9,489 nucleotides of DNA from Candidatus Bathyarchaeota archaeon (GTDB lineage: Archaea > Thermoproteota > Bathyarchaeia > 40CM-2-53-6): contig VBBH01000156.1 in the NCBI GenBank assembly GCA_005888695.1, positions 1 through 9,489 of the forward strand, read 5' to 3'. The translations under genes and the position numbers were made by a program. The notes beneath the pieces are model-generated. The model was not told the DNA's origin. It saw nothing but the letters and a program-made list of their open reading frames with translations, and did no database searches. Positions 7,501-9,489 of the stretch are shown piece after piece (position 1 is the stretch's first letter; the number at the start of each line of letters is the position of its first letter).

Positions 7501-9489
7501 GTTACCGTGCCAGTGAAACTGGATACGCTTGAGACCGTAATCAGCGTACTTCCGGAACTTCCCGACACGAGGGTTGAAGACGGTGAGTTGGAGGAGATGC
7601 TGAAGTCACCAACATTGAGAGTTACGATCGTCAGATGGGAGATGCTACCGCTTGTCGCGTTGACGATCAAACTATACGCACCAGGAGGTGTGGACGGGGA
7701 AGCGGAAACAGTCATCGCGGATAACGCCGAACCGCCTGGAGATATGGGGACTTTATTTTGACTGAACGATACTGAGACGGTGTTAGTGGAGGAGGGCAGG
7801 ATCGACGCGGAGAGAGATACCTGCCCCGAGAGTCCTGTGCTGTTGAGGCTGATTATCACGTTTGAAGAGGACCCTACTGCAACTGCAGGGTTTGTTGGGG
7901 TCACTGTCACGGAGAAGTCCCCGGTAACTGTGATTGTGACGGTCGCTGAATGGGATACTATCCCGTACCTCCCAGTTATTGTTACGATGTAGTCCCCGGC
8001 AGGCGTCGAGGGTGTCGTCGAAACCGTCATCGATGAGGAAGCAGAAGAGCCTGGTGATATGACAACCGGGTTTACATTGAATGAAGCGACCACTCCGCTC
8101 GATGGTGCTATGCTTGCTGACAATTGCACGCCGCCGGTGAGCCCGAGACTATCGAGGGTAATAGTGGAGACCGCGGATCGTCCTGCGAGGATACTAGCCG
8201 GGCTTACGCCTGAGGCGGAAAGGGTGAAGTCTTGCGAGACAGACACAGACACCGATACGGTCAATGATTGACTGCCACTAGTAGCAGAGACTTGGATTGA
8301 GTAAGAGCCCGCAGGCGTAGAGGGGGTCGTTGACACGGTCAGTGTCGAAGCGCTTGAGCCACCAAGAGGAAGCGTGACTGGGTTGGGGTTGAAGGAAGCA
8401 GTCAAGCCAGGGATATTTGATGGAAGGATCGCGGTGAGGGATACCGTTCCTTGAAGACATGAACTACTGAGCGTGACCGTTGAAGTAGCTGAGCTGCCAG
8501 CCACAATGACGCCCGGCGAAGGAGGAGAAGTGACAATGCCGAAGCTGCCAGTTATGGCGAACGTCACACTAGCACTGTGGACAATCGACCCTGCAGTGCC
8601 TGTTATCGTTACAGTATAAGTCCCGGATGGAGTTGACGGTGCAATCTGCAAAGTCAAAAGCGAAGAACTGGACGTCCCTGGGTTCAGGCTAGCGCTCGCA
8701 CTGGGACTGAACGAGGTGGAGATACCAAGTACGTTAGGAGAGAGAGAGGCGGTCAGGCTCAAGCTCCCCGAGAAGCCTAGGCTGTTAAGCGTGATCGTCG
8801 ATGAGCCACCTCCAGAACCGCATACGACAGTAGTAACCTGGCTAGCGCTTATTGTGAAGTCGGCATTCACCGTGACGGATACACTCACTGAGTGCGAAAT
8901 GCTTCCGCTGACTGCGTTCAAAGTAACAGCGTAGATTCCAGCTGGAGTCGTGGGGGCAGTGGACAGGGTTACAACCGAGGATGTTGCTGAGCCCGGAGCA
9001 AGCGTAACACTTGATGGTACGAACGAAACCGAGAGTCCAATAGCAGATACCGGAACAGTGCCGGTTAACGACACACTACCAGCCAACCCTATACTTCCTA
9101 TGGTGACCGTGGTCGTTGCCGAACTACCAGCGACGAAGTTTGCAGGAGTGACTGGGCCTGCTGATATGGAGAAGTCAGGATCCACGATCACCGTGATGAA
9201 AGCTGATCGTGACAAGGATCCGCTCGCGCCCGATACTGTGATCTGATAGGATCCGGATGGGGTCTTGCTGGTTGTTGTGATCGTAATAGTCGAAGTGCCT
9301 TGTCCTCCAGGCGTCAGTGGAATATCCGTAGGGCTGAGTGCTGCAAAGGGACCGTCTGCTGACGCTGGAGGTGCTGAGAGGGTAACCGTGCCCGAGAAGC
9401 CTAGACTCGTGACAACGATTGTTGATGTTGCTGAGCCACCGGCTATGAATCGAGCTAGCACGTTCGGGGAGGCGATCAGGGTAAAGCCC
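1515..9489 (-). CDS. Giant Ig-like-repeat surface protein with C-terminal membrane anchor, 5' end outside window
   Basis: One uninterrupted minus-strand frame runs from the right edge to the TAA at 1515-1517. A GTG at 9461-9459 can be read as a start (2,648 residues from there, used for numbering below), but the frame is open upstream and encodes FTLIASPN, the normal beginning of a repeat, so the real N-terminus and any signal peptide are outside the window. Layout: 25 tandem Ig-like repeats (residues 1-2499), a different Ig/cadherin-like domain (2500-2597), a linker, one hydrophobic helix (2610-2628), a basic stop-transfer RIVRR and a short tail ending SNPDL. Repeats usually begin DF and carry NGFTGTV, GLxCSL, STLSC, a Tyr in GxYxVTV and SLSHSATV. 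The Tyr is present in all 25, like the tyrosine corner of Greek-key sandwiches. Composition is extreme: about 37% Ser+Thr in repeat R13 and almost no Lys, Arg or Glu. There is no catalytic motif. Role is inferred to be an adhesin, stalk or S-layer-associated protein outside the cell. C-terminal anchoring without LPXTG favours an archaeon. Confidence 0.9.
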   Translation of the reverse strand, partial: GFTLIASPNVLARFIAGGSATSTIVVTSLGFSGTVTLSAPPASADGPFAALSPTDIPLTPGGQGTSTITITTTSKTPSGSYQITVSGASGSLSRSAFITVIVDPDFSISAGPVTPANFVAGSSATTTVTIGSIGLAGSVSLTGTVPVSAIGLSVSFVPSSVTLAPGSATSSVVTLSTAPTTPAGIYAVTLNAVSGSISHSVSVSVTVNADFTISASQVTTVVCGSGGGSSTITLNSLGFSGSLSLTASLSPNVLGISTSFSPSASASLNPGTSSSSLLTLQIAPSTPSGTYTVTITGTAGSIVHSASVTFAITGSFGIVTSPPSPGVIVAGSSATSTVTLSSSCLQGTVSLTAILPSNIPGLTASFNPNPVTLPLGGSSASTLTVSTTPSTPAGSYSIQVSATSGSQSLTVSVSVSVSQDFTLSASGVSPASILAGRSAVSTITLDSLGLTGGVQLSASIAPSSGVVASFNVNPVVISPGSSASSSMTVSTTPSTPAGDYIVTITGRYGIVSHSATVTITVTGDFSVTVTPTNPAVAVGSSSNVIISLNSTGLSGQVSLSASILPSSTNTVSVSFSQNKVPISPGGSALSAMTVSASPSTPPGAYSLIVNATSGSISHLTIVTLNVGDFSISSNSPSSTLVSGSSGSTLITVSSVSSFTGTVTLSASLSSGTGSGISCSLSLGSITLSQAGGLGTTTLSCSSSSAGTYDVTVTGVSGSLSHSATTRFIVTDFTISANSPAAVSAGASATITVSISAVNGFTGTVTLTDNIAPGLTCSAIAPSNVLSSGTATVSCNSLSPGPYSVTITGTSGSLSHSTTLTIVVQDFTLSTGSTSVSTVAQATASSTLSVAGQNGFSGTVSLGTFVSPNNGLTCGLSATAIALSAVSTFGSSTLSCSGTAGIYTVTVTGTSGSLSHNTVVTYTVQDFTVNGSPLAVQVIAGSTAASTIGVAAVNGFTGTVGLSSSASPSGLTCSLSPGTLILTSSSGSSSSTLACSGQAGVYTIAVTGALTGTSATLSRTVIVTVTVEDFSISTSPASIAVNAGTQGVSVITVGGLNGFAGTVTLTPTISAPTLACSLTPATVTLPSSSTSSLSCQGQSGVYTVTITGSSGSISHVAAISYTVQDFAVVANPASVIAQAGVSASSTISVNAQNGYTGTVALTDNVSPSTGLSCSLAPTTLTLGNSGSSILSCTGTTGTYTVTVTGASASIPHSSTVTFIVQDFSLTIPSPATTTVNAGTTGTSTVSVNPINGFAGTVNLATSTAPTTGVSCTLAPTSISLGTTGTSTLSCTGSAGTYAVTVTATSLSLSHSGTFTFILQDFALSASPAGVTVNSGTAGSSTLTTTSVNGFAGTVALSATVSPSTGLTCTISPSNVPLGTSGSATLSCNGSAGSYAVTVAGNSGSLSHVSTVTYVVQDFSITVSPLTITFSGGQAGTATVTVTSLNGFTGAVALTTSVSPSIGLSCTMSPGSITLGTLGTSTLSCGGSVGLYIVTVVGGSGLLSHSATVTYTVQDFTLVASPVSVSVNAGIVGSSTITLSAVSGFAGSVSISSSVAPSSGLTCSLAPVSVTLGSSGGSTLSCSGSAGLYDVTVTGTSGPLSHQAKVTYTIQDFTITSAPATVTAYAGNPGSSTVTVTSLNGFAANVGLAATVSPSIGLSCSLNPSTVTLSTSGTTTLTCNGSVGSYTVTVTGTSAGLSHSALVVYTVQDFTLSVGPASVTIPSGAPGSSTLVVTGVNGFTGTVALSTSVNPTPGPACATTPAGVVLSSSTASGTSVLSCNGNLAGNYIVSISGTSNGISHVGTVTIQITDFAMSANPISVSAVAGTASSSTVSVTQANGFTGVVTLVQSSSPSAGLTCNLNPSSVTVGSSVSTSTLFCTGSPGSAGVYFVTITGTSGQLSHSATVTVTVQDFTLTSSATSISINAGASGTSTITVASQNLFNGVVSLTASFAPSTGLSCTLNPTNVTPTAGGSSTSTLACTSTTAVTYTVTVTGTSGSLTHSATVLLAVQDFVVSPNPLSVGVNAGAQGASVITAVPLNGWSGTVSLSATAPVSGLTCNLSLTSISGSTPSTLSCAGIAGTYSVLISGNSGSLSHSATVSYTVRDFTLVASSPSVTVDAGSVAQSPIVLSPSFGFTGTVSLTLSVSPSTGLGCNLDSTILTLGSSGTAMLSCNGSAGVYTVTISATSTGLSRTTAVLVTVQEPIIRTSPDSVSVSAGTFGNSTITLAGQNGFTRTVSLSQPSISPSSGLRCQLSTTVVTIVSGNPSSVTLSCKGSTAGIYHVTVTADFGGSPPPRSVVVVYTIQDFTVDANPLTVTLNSASAGQTNVTVTSQNGFTGTIPLSASVNPSTGLTCSLASPTVNLQLSGTRGLSCTGKAGTYLVTVTGAIGSLSHSVVITYKVQDFVISPSPTQVTIVSGSTGTTTITLTGQNDFNGNATLTASPMAGTELIAPVPTLGASNLILTIGVNASSTLTITSVGVTPGTYFVTVNATIASPTTGRLSHQISFSITVTPAPMIRIPSTLSVVAGSTIRFSVNVTDSDLSKTVTLTASGLPQGATFNTALGTGTFNGILSWAPSDSQASHDYNVTFTADDGHGGVAITQMTLHVNPRVQTPPLLSGSQYWFLGLAGFGVAVMTPLLLRIVRRTVSKGKTALLSNPDL
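1532..1558. terminator. Inverted repeat at the convergent gene ends, possible terminator
   Basis: Left arm TTAGCAGGGC (1532-1541) pairs with right arm GCCCTTGCTAA (1548-1558): a 10-bp stem with one bulged T and a 6-nt loop GGTTTT. It lies 23 nt after the stop of the plus gene and inside the last codons of the minus gene (around TALLS). On the minus strand it is followed by a T-rich stretch at 1510-1493 (11 T in 18 nt) just past that gene's stop, which would suit T-rich archaeal termination. On the plus strand the sequence after the stem (CTGTTCTTCTGA) is only weakly T-rich. Function is not demonstrated. Confidence 0.4.
1578..1634 (-). other. C-terminal transmembrane anchor of the giant protein
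   Basis: Residues 2610-2628 (YWFLGLAGFGVAVMTPLLL) form an uncharged 19-residue hydrophobic segment, preceded by the linker RVQTPPLLSGSQ and followed at once by RIVRR and then TVSKGK. The basic flank places the short C-terminus in the cytoplasm and all repeats outside. There is no LPXTG, PEP-CTERM or PGF-type sorting motif, so the protein probably stays as a simple membrane-anchored stalk. Confidence 0.82.
1671..1964 (-). other. Membrane-proximal putative Ig/cadherin-like (He_PIG/CADG-type) domain of the giant protein
   Basis: Residues about 2500-2597 differ from the repeats. They read IPSTLSVVAGSTIRFSVNV, TDSDLSKTVTLTASGLPQGA, TFNGILSWAPSDSQA and DYNVTFTADDGHGG, closing with TLHVNP. This is the classic order of the putative-Ig/CADG family: DxD, then GLPxGATF, then LSWxPs, then YxVTFTAxDGxGG. 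In other proteins of this family the acidic residues often bind calcium; here TDSD and ADDGHGG are candidates. The domain is the most charged part of the extracellular region and sits just before the anchor. Family assignment is from motif memory, without a profile search. Confidence 0.8.
1965..2291 (-). repeat. R24: last Ig-like repeat, cysteine-free and lengthened
   Basis: This 109-residue unit (residues 2391-2499) starts DFVISPSP like the others and keeps the Tyr (GTYFVTVNAT) and the SHQ histidine. It lacks both zone B cysteines and has the VTPGTY spacer typical of zone A. It carries an extra stretch before the last strand (IASPTTGRLSH). Three N-x-S/T sequons (NAT, NAS, NAT) lie here, which is denser than in most repeats; N-glycosylation there is inference. 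It acts as the junction between the disulfide array and the membrane-proximal domain. Confidence 0.78.
2292..7607 (-). repeat. Repeat zone B: R6-R23, eighteen Ig-like repeats each with two cysteines
   Basis: Boundaries on the DNA: R6 7607-7299, R7 7298-7017, R8 7016-6717, R9 6716-6408, R10 6407-6120, R11 6119-5829, R12 5828-5535, R13 5534-5244, R14 5243-4953, R15 4952-4662, R16 4661-4371, R17 4370-4068, R18 4067-3765, R19 3764-3465, R20 3464-3183, R21 3182-2892, R22 2891-2583, R23 2582-2292. Every unit has exactly two Cys, one in GLxCSL and one in STLSCxG, at positions 49 and 68 in the 97-residue units R11 and R13-R16. An intradomain disulfide is the simplest reading. Compared with zone A, the TPAG spacer before the conserved Tyr is shortened to GSAG. 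Hand-counted identities among R13-R16 are 52-59 of 97. Similarity is mainly at protein level; one short DNA identity is aagtcttggatcgtgtag at 2578-2595 and 4657-4674, spanning the repeat junction YTIQDF. Confidence 0.88.
7608..9489 (-). repeat. Repeat zone A: R0-R5, six Ig-like repeats without cysteine pairs
   Basis: Protein-level tandem repeats of 104-105 residues. Boundaries on the DNA: R0 9489-9177 (cut by the window edge), R1 9176-8862, R2 8861-8547, R3 8546-8232, R4 8231-7920, R5 7919-7608. The shared plan is DFxxSA, GSSATSTVT, GLxGxVSL, a SF-x-P-x-xVTL strand, a spacer of the STTPSTPAGxY type and SGSISHS. This is the common bacterial/archaeal form of the repeat. There is no conserved cysteine; the only two are Cys214 in R2 and Cys335 in R3, at unrelated positions. 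Being N-terminal, this zone should lie farther from the membrane than zone B. More repeats may continue beyond the window. Confidence 0.85.

Noticed and set aside
1792..9246. Many plus-strand open frames of 60-150 codons, several with recurring KSxTVxVTVAEWD-like sequences
   Set aside because: They lie antisense to the repeat array, recur at the repeat period and mirror the conserved minus-strand codons (QDF, SHS). They are shadows of a biased coding strand, not genes.
9459..9461. GTG as the start codon of the giant gene
   Set aside because: The codons upstream encode FTLIASPN, the usual opening of a repeat. A start here would cut off a beta strand and leave no signal peptide.
1965..9489. 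DNA satellite or CRISPR-like array, because of the roughly 290-bp period
   Set aside because: The period equals the 97-residue protein repeat, the DNA has diverged strongly between units and there are no short identical repeats with unique spacers.

Overview
This window holds two long protein-coding genes pointing at each other, and both run off the window. From the left edge a plus-strand gene (nt 1-1509) encodes a formyltransferase-like/GINT1_N-type protein of probable glycan metabolism. From the right edge a minus-strand gene (nt 9489-1515) encodes the last 2,650 or so residues of a giant Ser/Thr-rich surface protein. Their stop codons are 5 bp apart, so there is no real intergenic region, and neither promoter nor start codon is inside the window.

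The giant protein dominates. I divided it by hand into 25 tandem Ig-like beta-sandwich repeats (called R0 to R24 here, about 94-109 residues each), then one different Ig/cadherin-like domain, then a single C-terminal membrane anchor with a basic cytoplasmic tail. The repeats fall into zones: R0-R5 without paired cysteines, R6-R23 each with exactly two cysteines at equivalent places, and R24 again cysteine-free. Long stretches (584 and 498 residues) contain no Lys or Arg. This looks like a long, neutral, disulfide-stabilised stalk, anchored at its C-terminus and exposed on the cell surface.

Organism: no marker gene is present. A single-pass C-terminal anchor without LPXTG or autotransporter parts, combined with huge Ser/Thr-rich Ig-like arrays, fits an uncultivated archaeon (for example a soil or sediment Nitrososphaerota/Bathyarchaeia-type lineage) better than a typical bacterium, but this is inference. 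The GINT1_N-type protein is better known from bacterial polysaccharide loci, so a bacterial host is not excluded.

The two genes are not an operon. A shared theme, surface glycans plus a surface protein rich in potential glycosylation positions, is possible but unproven. No RNA genes, mobile elements, CRISPR arrays or origins were seen.
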